This document shows, piece after piece, positions 8,748 through 19,309 of a DNA stretch of 21,790 nucleotides. Within the stretch, counting starts at the first letter, position 1; each line of letters begins with the position of its first letter. Below the pieces are notes generated by a model. That model searched no databases and was not told where the DNA came from. It saw only the letters and a list, made by a program, of their open reading frames with translations. The position numbers were made by a program, and so were the translations under genes. The DNA comes from SZUA-254 sp035292425 (GTDB lineage Bacteria; Bacteroidota; Ignavibacteria; UBA10030; SZUA-254), in assembly GCA_035292425.1 (NCBI GenBank), contig DATDQD010000056.1, forward strand, positions 1-21,790, written 5' to 3'.

Positions 8748-10636
8748 CGACGGTCGCGTTCATCGTCCTGGCAACGGCCGCGGTCGCAGTTCTCCCGGCC
8801 GCCGCCCAGACCCGTTACGACCTCTTCATCTCGACGCTGACGGCGGACAGTCTCGACGCGACTTACTTCATTCCCCCCACGGCCCCGCCGCCGAACGGGT
8901 ACCCCGGCATAGTGTTCGTCCACGGATTCGGCGGAAGCAAGAACGACGATACGGCCAACGGCAGGGTGTACTCGGCCTCGGGATACGTCACTCTCGCGTA
9001 TTCGGTGAGGGGTCACGGGCTTTCGTCGGAAGGTTCCACCATCATGTCGGTACGCGAGAGGGAGGACCTGGCCGAAGTCGTGGATTTCATGAGGGCCATT
9101 CCCGGGATCGACACCAATGCCGTCGGGATCTCCGGCGGATCGCAGGGAGGCCTGCACGGGCTCTGGGCCATCGCCGACCGGCTCCCGGTGAAGGCGGTTT
9201 CCTCCGACGTGATCGTCCCCGGATGGGCCGCGGACATGCTGATGAACGGCTCGGTGCGCAGGACCGTGGTGAACCTGCTGAAAAGCTCGCGTGTGTCGTA
9301 CGACCCGGTGCGCGACACGCTCTGGGACTACGTCAGGAACGACCAGTTTGACCAGCTGTCGCCGGCATTCACCGCCGGCCGCGACGTGGATACGGCCGCG
9401 CTGAACTCCGCAACAGTCCCCTCCATTCGATTTCTCAAGTGGCAGGACCATTATTTTTCCGCGGCGGACGGCATCGCGGCGTTTTTGAATTACAGCGGCC
9501 CGAAAAAGCTCTACCTCGGGACGCTGGGCCATTTCTCAGACCAGGTGGAGTCGGAGCGGCTCTATACGTACGACCAGGTGACTCGCTGGCTGTCGTACCA
9601 TCTCAAGGGCATCGACAACGGCATTATGGACGAACCGATGTATACCTTCGCGGAGAGTTCTCTCCCCATGGATTCCGCCGGGTATTATCTCTGGACGCGG
9701 ACGGGGCTGGACGCCTGGCCGCCTCCGGGGGTCCAGCCGTACCGGTTTTATCTTTCGACCGATTCAACGCTGACCTATCCGCCCCCGTCTGCGCCATCCG
9801 GTTCGCTCTACATTGCGAACGTCCACGCCGATTCTGCCTATACGTTCGATACCGGTTACATCGAGGGGTTCAGGGGTCCGTTGTTCGAGAACGCCCTGCC
9901 GAGGCAGGCGTTGTCATTTGATTCGGATCCGCTCCCGTGGGACGTGGAGTGGGTCGGCTCTCCCCGGATGGAACTGCACGTTTCATCCCCCTCGGTAAAG
10001 TTTCCCCTGCACGCGCAGATCTACGAGGTGGATACGGGCGGGACGAAATACTTCGTCAACAGGATCAACTACACGGCCCGGAACTGGCCCGGCGGTGACG
10101 GGGTCGTGGCCGCCGACGGGCTCGCGCACGCGCACCGCTTTGCCGCCGGGAGCAGGATCAGGCTGGAACTCACCAACATCGACGTCACAAACCGCATCGA
10201 CCTGGGGTCGTACCCGTTCGTCCTCCCGATGTTCGCCGACGCGGAGGTCACGATTCACGCCGACGCCTCCCGGCCATCGTTCATCGAGCTCCCGCTCGCC
10301 CAGCCGCCGACCGGGGTGGACGTCGCCGGAGCGCCTCCATCGTCGGGACCCGCCCTCCTCCAGAACTATCCGAACCCGTTCAACGGCGCAACGACCATCG
10401 CGGCGATCATCCCGGCCGCGGGGCGCGCGACGCTCGCCGTCTATAACGTGCTCGGCCAGGAAGTGGAAAGGATTGCGGATGGCGACATCGCGCCCGGACG
10501 GCACGCCTTCCGCTGGGACGCATCCGCGCAACCGACGGGCGTCTATTTTGCGCGGTTGACGGTCGCGGCGCGCGACGGGTCGGCGGCGGGAATCGATCCC
10601 GTCCACGCGGTGAAAAAATTGATGCTTATGCGGTGA
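8744..10636 (+). CDS. Secreted alpha/beta-hydrolase (CocE/X-Pro dipeptidyl-peptidase-like) with T9SS sorting domain
   Basis: 630 aa, GTG start overlapping the upstream stop (GTGA). A signal peptide (1-22, ending AAAQ) is followed by an alpha/beta-hydrolase domain: oxyanion region VFVHGFGGSK (58-65), nucleophile S133 in GISGGSQGG, a probable acid in LKWQDHYF, and His in LGTLGHFSD. The nucleophile context and the following jelly-roll-like region (about 370-520, with SPRMELHVSS) match the S15/CocE/NonD group. Residues about 535-630 are a type A sorting domain (LLQNYPNPFNGATTI ... KKLMLMR). It is therefore predicted to be exported by T9SS together with its CotH-family neighbour. It could be a dipeptidyl peptidase, esterase or acylase; sequence alone does not decide. 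Fold and secretion route are confident, substrate is not. Confidence 0.88.
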   Translation: MTTVAFIVLATAAVAVLPAAAQTRYDLFISTLTADSLDATYFIPPTAPPPNGYPGIVFVHGFGGSKNDDTANGRVYSASGYVTLAYSVRGHGLSSEGSTIMSVREREDLAEVVDFMRAIPGIDTNAVGISGGSQGGLHGLWAIADRLPVKAVSSDVIVPGWAADMLMNGSVRRTVVNLLKSSRVSYDPVRDTLWDYVRNDQFDQLSPAFTAGRDVDTAALNSATVPSIRFLKWQDHYFSAADGIAAFLNYSGPKKLYLGTLGHFSDQVESERLYTYDQVTRWLSYHLKGIDNGIMDEPMYTFAESSLPMDSAGYYLWTRTGLDAWPPPGVQPYRFYLSTDSTLTYPPPSAPSGSLYIANVHADSAYTFDTGYIEGFRGPLFENALPRQALSFDSDPLPWDVEWVGSPRMELHVSSPSVKFPLHAQIYEVDTGGTKYFVNRINYTARNWPGGDGVVAADGLAHAHRFAAGSRIRLELTNIDVTNRIDLGSYPFVLPMFADAEVTIHADASRPSFIELPLAQPPTGVDVAGAPPSSGPALLQNYPNPFNGATTIAAIIPAAGRATLAVYNVLGQEVERIADGDIAPGRHAFRWDASAQPTGVYFARLTVAARDGSAAGIDPVHAVKKLMLMR

Positions 10637-10734
10637 GGTGGCGCGGTCGAACGAGAAATCGTCCCCGAACCTAGACACCAGGCCGTCGACGAACCCTCGC
10701 CACTGGCACAGCCGACCGTCCCGGCCGTATTTAA

Positions 10735-10763
10735 TTGACATTCCCTCCGTTTCTTTGTAACAT
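10735..10763 (+). promoter_or_regulatory. Strong sigma70-type promoter of the sugar ABC transporter operon
   Basis: TTGACA, exactly 17 bp, TAACAT. A perfect -35 and a good -10 lie 45 bp before the ATG at 10809, in a 172-bp gap after the hydrolase gene. No clear Shine-Dalgarno or operator was recognised in the leader. Confidence 0.78.
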
Positions 10764-10808
10764 GAACCGAATTTCAAACAGCGAATTGCGAACATCCCGG
10801 TCATCTCC

Positions 10809-11723
10809 ATGCGATCGATACAGCTCCTCGCTCTCGCCCTCATCCTCGCCGGCATTCTGCTCGCCTCGTGCAGCAAGGAAGCCTCCGAAACGAAAAAAAC
10901 CACCATCGGCGTGACGCTTCAGACGCGCGCGCATGTATTCTACAAAGATCTCGAAGAAGGCCTCCGCATCGCCGCCGATAAGTACGGCTACGAGCTGATC
11001 CTCACCGCCGGGGAATTCGACCTCGGCAAACAGAGCGCCCAGATCGAGGACTTCATCACCCGCAAGGTGGACGCCATCGTGGTGGTCCCGGTGGACTCGC
11101 GCGGCATCGGTCCCGCGATCCGGAAGGCGAACGACGCGGGCATTCCCGTTTTTACGTCCGATATCGCCGCGCAGGAGGGCCGGGTGATCTGCCACATCGC
11201 TTCCGATAATGTGGCGGGCGGGCGCCTGGCCGGCGAGTTCATGGCGAAGGCGCTCGGCGGGAAAGGGACCCTCGCGATCATCGGCCAGCCCACCGTGACC
11301 TCCGTGATGGACAGGGTGCAGGGCTTCCGCGAGGCCGTCGCGAAATTTCCCGGGATGAGCATCGTCACCGAGGTGAACGGCGAGGGCGTGAGGGACAAGG
11401 CGATGCAGGCCGCCTCCGACGTGCTCCAGGCCAACCCGGGCCTCGCCGGCATCTTCGGCATCAACGACGACTCGGCGCTCGGCACGCTCGACGCCGTCCG
11501 GCAGTTCAAGCGCGGGAACATCGTCATCGTCGGGTACGACGCGACCCCGCCGGCCGTTGATGCGATTAAAAAGAACACCGCGCTCAAGGCCGACGTGATC
11601 CAGTATCCGGTCAGGATCGGCGCCAACACCATCGAACGGATCCGCGACCATTTCGCTGGCAGGCCGGTGCCGGCGATCGACCCGGTCGAGGTGGGGATCG
11701 TCGACATCACCACGTTGAAATAA
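10809..11723 (+). CDS. Ribose-type sugar ABC transporter substrate-binding lipoprotein
   Basis: A 304-aa periplasmic-binding protein of the RbsB/LacI-like group (Peripla_BP_4). The N-terminus is a lipoprotein signal with lipobox LLASC and lipidated Cys21, so it is probably tethered to a membrane rather than free. The mature part begins TTIGVTLQTRAHVFYKDL and shows the type I binding-protein pattern: KVDAIVVVPVDSRGI, GIPVFTSDI, a hinge around FGINDDSALG and VIVGYDATPPAVDAI. It delivers a monosaccharide (or a similar ligand such as AI-2 or a nucleoside) to the permease and ATPase encoded directly downstream. It has its own upstream promoter and is first in the operon; the next gene starts 32 bp after its TAA. 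Family and role are secure; the sugar is not determinable here. Confidence 0.92.
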   Translation: MRSIQLLALALILAGILLASCSKEASETKKTTIGVTLQTRAHVFYKDLEEGLRIAADKYGYELILTAGEFDLGKQSAQIEDFITRKVDAIVVVPVDSRGIGPAIRKANDAGIPVFTSDIAAQEGRVICHIASDNVAGGRLAGEFMAKALGGKGTLAIIGQPTVTSVMDRVQGFREAVAKFPGMSIVTEVNGEGVRDKAMQAASDVLQANPGLAGIFGINDDSALGTLDAVRQFKRGNIVIVGYDATPPAVDAIKKNTALKADVIQYPVRIGANTIERIRDHFAGRPVPAIDPVEVGIVDITTLK

Positions 11724-11755
11724 CAACGACACGCAGCCATCCCCCCGGCGCCGTC

Positions 11756-13264
<1,509 letters not shown>

Positions 13265-13277
13265 AAGGCGACCGTTG

Positions 13278-14219
13278 ATGGCCCGCCGCAAACGTTTCGC
13301 ACTCCTCGCGGAGTTCGGCGTCCTCCTCGCGCTCGTTGCGGAGGGGGCGATCTTCGCGGCCCTCTCCCCCTATTTTTTCACGCCCGAGAACATCCTGAAC
13401 GTTTCGCTCCAGACCTCCATCATCGCCATCATCGCCGCCGGGATGACGTTCGTGATCCTCACCGCCGGGATCGACCTCTCGGTCGGCTCGGTCGTGGCCT
13501 TCACGGGGGTGATCGCCACGGCCCTCCTGCAACTGGACCTCCCGTTCGCCGCGGCGCTCGGCGTCGCGGTCCTCGCCGGAATCTGCATCGGCACGCTCTC
13601 CGGGGCCGTCGCCGGCCTGCTGGTCACGAAGCTCAACATCACGCCGTTCATCGTCACGCTCGCGCTCATGACGATCTGGCGCGGAGCGGCGTTTCTCTTT
13701 ACGGACGGCCGTCCCATCTGGGACCTGCCGGAGGAGTTCAGCACGCTCGCCGGGGCGCGCGTCCTCGAGGTCCCGGTCCCCACGATCGTGATGCTCGCGG
13801 TGTTCGCAGTCGGGTACATCGTGCTCACGAGGACCCCGTTCGGCAGGTACGTCTACGCGGTGGGGGGAAACAGGGAGGCGGCCCGCCTCGCCGGCATCCG
13901 CACCGACCGGGTGATCATCGGCGTGTACATGCTCTGCGGATTCCTGGCGGCGGTGAGCGGCATTCTTCTGGCATCGAGATTGAATTCCGGGCAGCCGAAC
14001 GCGGGATTGATGTACGAGCTGGACGTGATCGCCGCCGTCGTGGTGGGGGGGACGTCGCTCTTCGGCGGGAGGGGGTCGATCGTCGGGACGTTCGTCGGCG
14101 CGATGCTCATCGGCGTGCTCCGCAACGGCCTGAACCTGCTCAACGTCAGTTCGTATCTCCAGATGATCTTCGTCGGGGCGGTGATCCTCCTGGCCGTCGC
14201 GCTCGACAGGTTTCGATAA
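13278..14219 (+). CDS. Sugar ABC transporter permease (RbsC family, BPD_transp_2)
   Basis: A 313-aa inner-membrane permease made mostly of hydrophobic helices (eight to ten predicted by eye). RbsC-like landmarks are ILTAGIDLSVGS near residue 65, the loop VVVGGTSLFGGRGSIVGT in the last third, and the C-terminal GLNLLNVSSYLQMIFVGAV followed by VALDRFR, which parallels the E. coli RbsC C-terminus. The ATG at 13278 is preferred over the TTG at 13275; a GAAAGG element lies about 8 bp upstream. It forms a homodimeric channel with the double ATPase encoded just before it. It completes a binding protein-ATPase-permease set, with no kinase or regulator gene alongside. Confidence 0.94.
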   Translation: MARRKRFALLAEFGVLLALVAEGAIFAALSPYFFTPENILNVSLQTSIIAIIAAGMTFVILTAGIDLSVGSVVAFTGVIATALLQLDLPFAAALGVAVLAGICIGTLSGAVAGLLVTKLNITPFIVTLALMTIWRGAAFLFTDGRPIWDLPEEFSTLAGARVLEVPVPTIVMLAVFAVGYIVLTRTPFGRYVYAVGGNREAARLAGIRTDRVIIGVYMLCGFLAAVSGILLASRLNSGQPNAGLMYELDVIAAVVVGGTSLFGGRGSIVGTFVGAMLIGVLRNGLNLLNVSSYLQMIFVGAVILLAVALDRFR

Positions 14220-14230
14220 AGGACCCTCCC

Positions 14231-14836
14231 ATGAAGATATCCATCATTGTCCTGGCGTTCCTCCTTGTCTTCCCCGCCGCGGCGTCAGCGCAGAATCCCC
14301 CCATACCGCCTTTCTACCAGATGTCCGGAGGGCTCTTCCATCCCGCCCAGCAGGATTTCAACGCGAAGTACCACGCATCTTCCGACCTGGTCTGGTCGTC
14401 GGGAATGGGGCTGCCGCTGAGCGCCGATTTTCTTTACCTCGTCGCGGAGCTCTCGTGGTTCCGGGCGAAAGGCTTCACGCCGGGGGCGCCCGGCACCCCC
14501 GACACCAGCGCGGAACTGCGGCATAATTTCATGCACGTCGGGCTGATGAACAAGTACTTCGTCGCGCCGGCGCTCGCGGTCCGGTTCCAGGGCGGCATGA
14601 ACTACAACTCGATCGAGGAGAAGGTCACGCCGGCCGGGGGAACGGAAATGAAGAGAAGGCTCCCGAGGAAGATCGGGTTCTACGGGGGGATCGGGTTTGA
14701 GAACCTGATCGCGGGGGGGAGGATGTCGGTCTTCGCGGAAGCGATATACGACTACAGGCGGTCCGTCGACGCGGCGATGTACGGCGATTTCGGCGGGGTC
14801 CGGGTCGTCGCCGGGCTCGCCGTGTACTGGTTCTGA
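14231..14836 (+). CDS. Small outer-membrane beta-barrel protein (unassigned)
   Basis: A 201-aa protein with a clear signal peptide (1-21, cleaved after AASA). The rest alternates polar and hydrophobic residues with many aromatics and glycines (FLYLVAELSWF, KIGFYGGIGFENLIAG, SVFAEAIYDYRRS) and ends in a terminal aromatic (AVYWF). That is the pattern of an 8-strand-type outer-membrane barrel recognised by BAM. I cannot name a specific family. The ATG lies 11 bp after the permease TAA with AAAGGA upstream, so it is probably translated from the transporter mRNA. An outer-membrane entry or binding role for the transported solute is therefore tempting, but this rests on position only. It is convergent with the - strand gene that ends 6 bp away; no terminator hairpin is visible between them. 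Confidence 0.75.
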   Translation: MKISIIVLAFLLVFPAAASAQNPPIPPFYQMSGGLFHPAQQDFNAKYHASSDLVWSSGMGLPLSADFLYLVAELSWFRAKGFTPGAPGTPDTSAELRHNFMHVGLMNKYFVAPALAVRFQGGMNYNSIEEKVTPAGGTEMKRRLPRKIGFYGGIGFENLIAGGRMSVFAEAIYDYRRSVDAAMYGDFGGVRVVAGLAVYWF

Positions 14837-14842
14837 CCCCGC

Positions 14843-15862
14843 TTACCTGATAATCTTCAGCCGCTTCATGAGGGCGAGCGTCGAGACGATCACGACCTCT
14901 ATTAATTTTTCGGTCGCGTCGTTCGGCCTCAGGGCGAGGTCGTTGATGGCGCAGATCGTCTGGATTTCCCGCACGTACTCCGACACCTCCCGCTTCTTCG
15001 CCTTCGGGATCCACGTCACCAGCTCCGACTCGATGTACTCGGCGTAATTCTGGATGAACCGGTCGGCGCGGATGGCGTTTCCCTTCAGAGACGAAATCGA
15101 CGGGAAGACCTGCTTCATCACGGTCGTGTACTCCCTGATGCGCGGGTCCACCTTGCGCTCGATCGCGAAATACTCCGCCACCGTCGAGGCGAGGGCCGTG
15201 TAGGCGTCCCGCTCGTCGGTCCGGAACTTGCTCGGGCGGCGGGCGGCGACTTTTTCCTTCCGGAAGATCCTGTCCACGTACCGCAGTTTTTCGAGCGCCC
15301 TCGGCCAGTCGCGGTAGTTCCACCGCCATTTCGACTGCGGGTCGAGCCAGACCGCGACCGTCTCGGCGAAGTCGTCGTCGGGGTGCTTCTGGGCGTAGTG
15401 GGGGTTGCCGATATAATGAAGATAGCGGACGAAGTCCCTGCTCGATGAATCGAAGTGGTAGAGGCTCGGGTACCGCGTCCGGAAATTCCCGAAGAGGTCG
15501 TTCCACTCGTCGTCCTTCCACAGCCTGTACACATAGTTCAGCGCGTGGCCGGTCTCGTGACGGAGGACCATCATCACTTCTTTTTTCGAATACGGGATGT
15601 AGTACCTGTCCGACAGCTTCCAGAGCTGGGAGTTCGCGAGGTAGAAGGGGACCTCGATCGAGCCGGTCCCGTCGATGCACCCCCACGGTTCGTCCCCGAA
15701 ATAGAAATGCGGGAAAAAGGCGATTTTGTTTCGGAACAGTTCGTGGCGCAACGCGATGAGGCACTCCCTCAGGGCGTCCGCGGGGCGGAGGTCCAGGTCC
15801 CGGATGGGCCGGTCGAGGAGCTGTTGGAACGTGAGTTCTTTCGTTTTTCCGGTCAGTCGCAT
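14843..15862 (-). CDS. Putative zincin-like metalloprotein (HETGH motif), unknown function
   Basis: A 339-aa predicted soluble cytoplasmic protein without signal peptide. A zinc-protease motif RHETGHALNY gives H102, E103 and H106, and a downstream E167 in DDFAETVAVWL is positioned as a third ligand, as in gluzincin-like folds. Other recognisable stretches are FYFGDEPWGCIDGTGSIEVPFYLAN and the C-terminal helical half ending MKRLKIIR. I do not recognise an established named family. Its body, rich in Trp/Tyr/Arg and conserved-looking, suggests a real housekeeping-type protein. The start codon lies 14 bp beyond the clpC terminator on the same strand. Transcription is thus either clpC read-through or a very close promoter that I could not find. 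Reality as a gene is near certain; peptidase activity is a motif-based inference. Confidence 0.8.
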   Translation of the reverse strand: MRLTGKTKELTFQQLLDRPIRDLDLRPADALRECLIALRHELFRNKIAFFPHFYFGDEPWGCIDGTGSIEVPFYLANSQLWKLSDRYYIPYSKKEVMMVLRHETGHALNYVYRLWKDDEWNDLFGNFRTRYPSLYHFDSSSRDFVRYLHYIGNPHYAQKHPDDDFAETVAVWLDPQSKWRWNYRDWPRALEKLRYVDRIFRKEKVAARRPSKFRTDERDAYTALASTVAEYFAIERKVDPRIREYTTVMKQVFPSISSLKGNAIRADRFIQNYAEYIESELVTWIPKAKKREVSEYVREIQTICAINDLALRPNDATEKLIEVVIVSTLALMKRLKIIR

Positions 15863-15875
15863 CGGCCAGGACTAA

Positions 15876-15912
15876 ATAAAAAACCCTTGTCTGTCGTGCA
15901 GGAAGACAAGGG
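15876..15912 (-). terminator. Rho-independent terminator of clpC
   Basis: Read on the - strand, CCCTTGTCT and AGACAAGGG form a perfect 9-bp stem (15912-15904 with 15892-15884), 11-nt loop, followed by a T-rich tract (15883-15876). It begins 28 bp after the clpC stop and lies just before the metalloprotein ATG. Confidence 0.88.
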
Positions 15913-15939
15913 TCGGGTATTCCCTATGGTCCGCTGGTG

Positions 15940-18453
<2,514 letters not shown>

Positions 18454-18529
18454 CTCGGGCCCTGATGATGTGAAGTGATATAATAACAAATACCGGAGGG
18501 ACGCGCCGTGACGACCCTCATAATCAAGC

Positions 18530-18557
18530 GGTTTTCATAATCAATATACCGAAAACC
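18530..18557. promoter_or_regulatory. Palindrome framing the clpC -10 (possible operator)
   Basis: GGTTTTC (18530-18536) and GAAAACC (18551-18557) form a perfect 7-bp inverted repeat with a 14-bp centre. The predicted clpC -10 hexamer lies in the centre of the dyad, a classic position for a repressor site. It does not match CIRCE or CtsR consensus. It could also be a chance hairpin. Confidence 0.35.
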
Positions 18558-18571
18558 TCAGGATATTTCAA
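18543..18571 (-). promoter_or_regulatory. Predicted clpC promoter
   Basis: On the - strand TTGAAA (18571-18566), 17 bp, TATATT (18548-18543); each hexamer matches 5 of 6 consensus bases. It gives an untranslated leader of about 80 nt before the ATG at 18453. Confidence 0.65.
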
Positions 18572-18741
18572 ATGGGGGATTGGGGGCTAATTTTCGGGTT
18601 TTCGGCGGTTCCAGTCCCCGCTCCGTTTGGATTTCCCCGCGCGAAATCGGATATTGGATGCCATGGGGGATACCGCCGGGGACCCGTTCCGCCGGCCCGC
18701 CCCGTCCAGAAAACCACAACGATCATCCAATAGGACTGCCG

Positions 18742-18915
18742 ATGGCAAAAACCAATTACGGATACGAAAAGCGGCAACGAGACCTCGCTAAAAAGAAGAA
18801 AAAGGAAGAGAAGATGCAGCGGAAGCTGGAGAAGAAGGCCGGAAAGACCGACGAAACTCAGTCACAACCCGGCGGCGAGACCCCCGTCGAGTCTGAAACG
18901 GGCGGAGAAGGTTAA
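18742..18915 (+). CDS. Small basic/acidic conserved hypothetical protein (57 aa)
   Basis: A 57-aa protein beginning MAKTNYGYEKRQRDLAK, followed by a lysine/glutamate-rich helical stretch (KKKKKEEKMQRKLEKKAGK) and an acidic Gly/Glu-rich tail (ETPVESETGGEG). AGGA precedes the ATG by 7 bp. The opening MAK-x-x-YGYEKRQ resembles a family of tiny hypothetical proteins seen in many unrelated bacteria, which supports a real gene despite its size. There is no signal peptide, so it is presumably cytoplasmic. The charge layout would suit nucleic-acid or ribosome binding, but that is a guess. It is divergent from clpC, in a 288-bp gap, and lies upstream of tRNA-Asn on the same strand. No convincing promoter for it was found. 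Confidence 0.72.
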   Translation: MAKTNYGYEKRQRDLAKKKKKEEKMQRKLEKKAGKTDETQSQPGGETPVESETGGEG

Positions 18916-19004
18916 CCGGGCTTCTCCCGGTACGATCACCCGCACCCGATCCGAGGAGCCCCATCTCAGGCCGCCGCGAGCTGACGCACCCGCCCACCGT
19001 CCAT

Positions 19005-19076
19005 TCCACAGTAGCTCAATGGTAGAGCATCCGGCTGTTAACCGGAGGGTTGCAGGTTCGAGTCCCGCCTGTGGAG
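19005..19076 (+). tRNA. trnN: tRNA-Asn (GUU anticodon)
   Basis: A complete 72-nt cloverleaf: 7-bp acceptor (TCCACAG/CTGTGGA), D arm GCTC/GAGC with loop AATGGTA, anticodon stem TCCGG/CCGGA with loop CTGTTAA (anticodon GTT at 19037-19039), T loop TTCGAGT and discriminator G, as expected for Asn. The T stem GCAGG/CCCGC has an A-C mismatch at its third pair. CCA is not encoded (G is followed by CAG), so CCA must be added enzymatically. A rho-independent terminator follows. Confidence 0.95.
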
Positions 19077-19121
19077 CAGAGTCCCGTTGAGGGACCATCC
19101 GTACTGTCAATTACCCATTTG

Positions 19122-19152
19122 AAACCCCGGGGCCCCAGCTTCGGGGTTTTTA
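19122..19152 (+). terminator. Rho-independent terminator after tRNA-Asn
   Basis: AAACCCCG and CGGGGTTT pair around a GC-rich loop, followed by TTTTT (19147-19151). It closes the tRNA transcript immediately before the integrase promoter. The symmetry of the A- and T-tracts could let it work in both directions. Confidence 0.85.
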
Positions 19153-19153
19153 C

Positions 19154-19182
19154 TTGACTTTCCCTTCCCTCACCGATACATT
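19154..19182 (+). promoter_or_regulatory. Promoter of intI
   Basis: TTGACT (19154-19159), 17 bp, TACATT (19177-19182), starting only two bases after the tRNA terminator. The TTG of the -35 should not be taken as a start codon. Transcription would begin near 19189, leaving about 120 nt of leader. Confidence 0.7.
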
Positions 19183-19249
19183 CAATCTGAGCTCCTCGCG
19201 ACCGTACACCCATCACCACGTCAATCAATCAAATCGGTGTATTGAGGAA

Positions 19250-19270
19250 GTGGTCGCGGGTTGCGACCAC
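19250..19270 (+). promoter_or_regulatory. Perfect 8-bp stem-loop in the intI leader
   Basis: GTGGTCGC, loop GGGTT, GCGACCAC. It sits about 40 nt before the preferred intI ATG with no T-run after it, so it is more likely an operator or an mRNA structure affecting integrase translation than a terminator. A weaker repeat TCAAT...ATTGA precedes it. Confidence 0.5.
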
Positions 19271-19309
19271 CTAAAATCCATGCACGATGCACCTCCCGGG
19301 AGAACGATC

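Noticed and set aside
14625..15764. A 379-codon - strand frame overlapping the barrel and zincin-like genes
   Set aside because: It is out of frame with the zincin-like gene, Arg/Pro-rich, and spans a convergent gene boundary; a GC-driven spurious ORF.
18917..18931. CCGGG-CTTCT-CCCGG hairpin after the 57-aa gene as a terminator
   Set aside because: A 5-bp stem with no following T-run. It may be a minor hairpin, and the small gene could be co-transcribed with tRNA-Asn.
19154..19309. TTG start for intI giving a 410-aa protein
   Set aside because: The TTG is the first half of a good -35 hexamer and would lie upstream of the transcription start. The extra residues do not resemble IntI, and an ATG with a Shine-Dalgarno is available at 19310.
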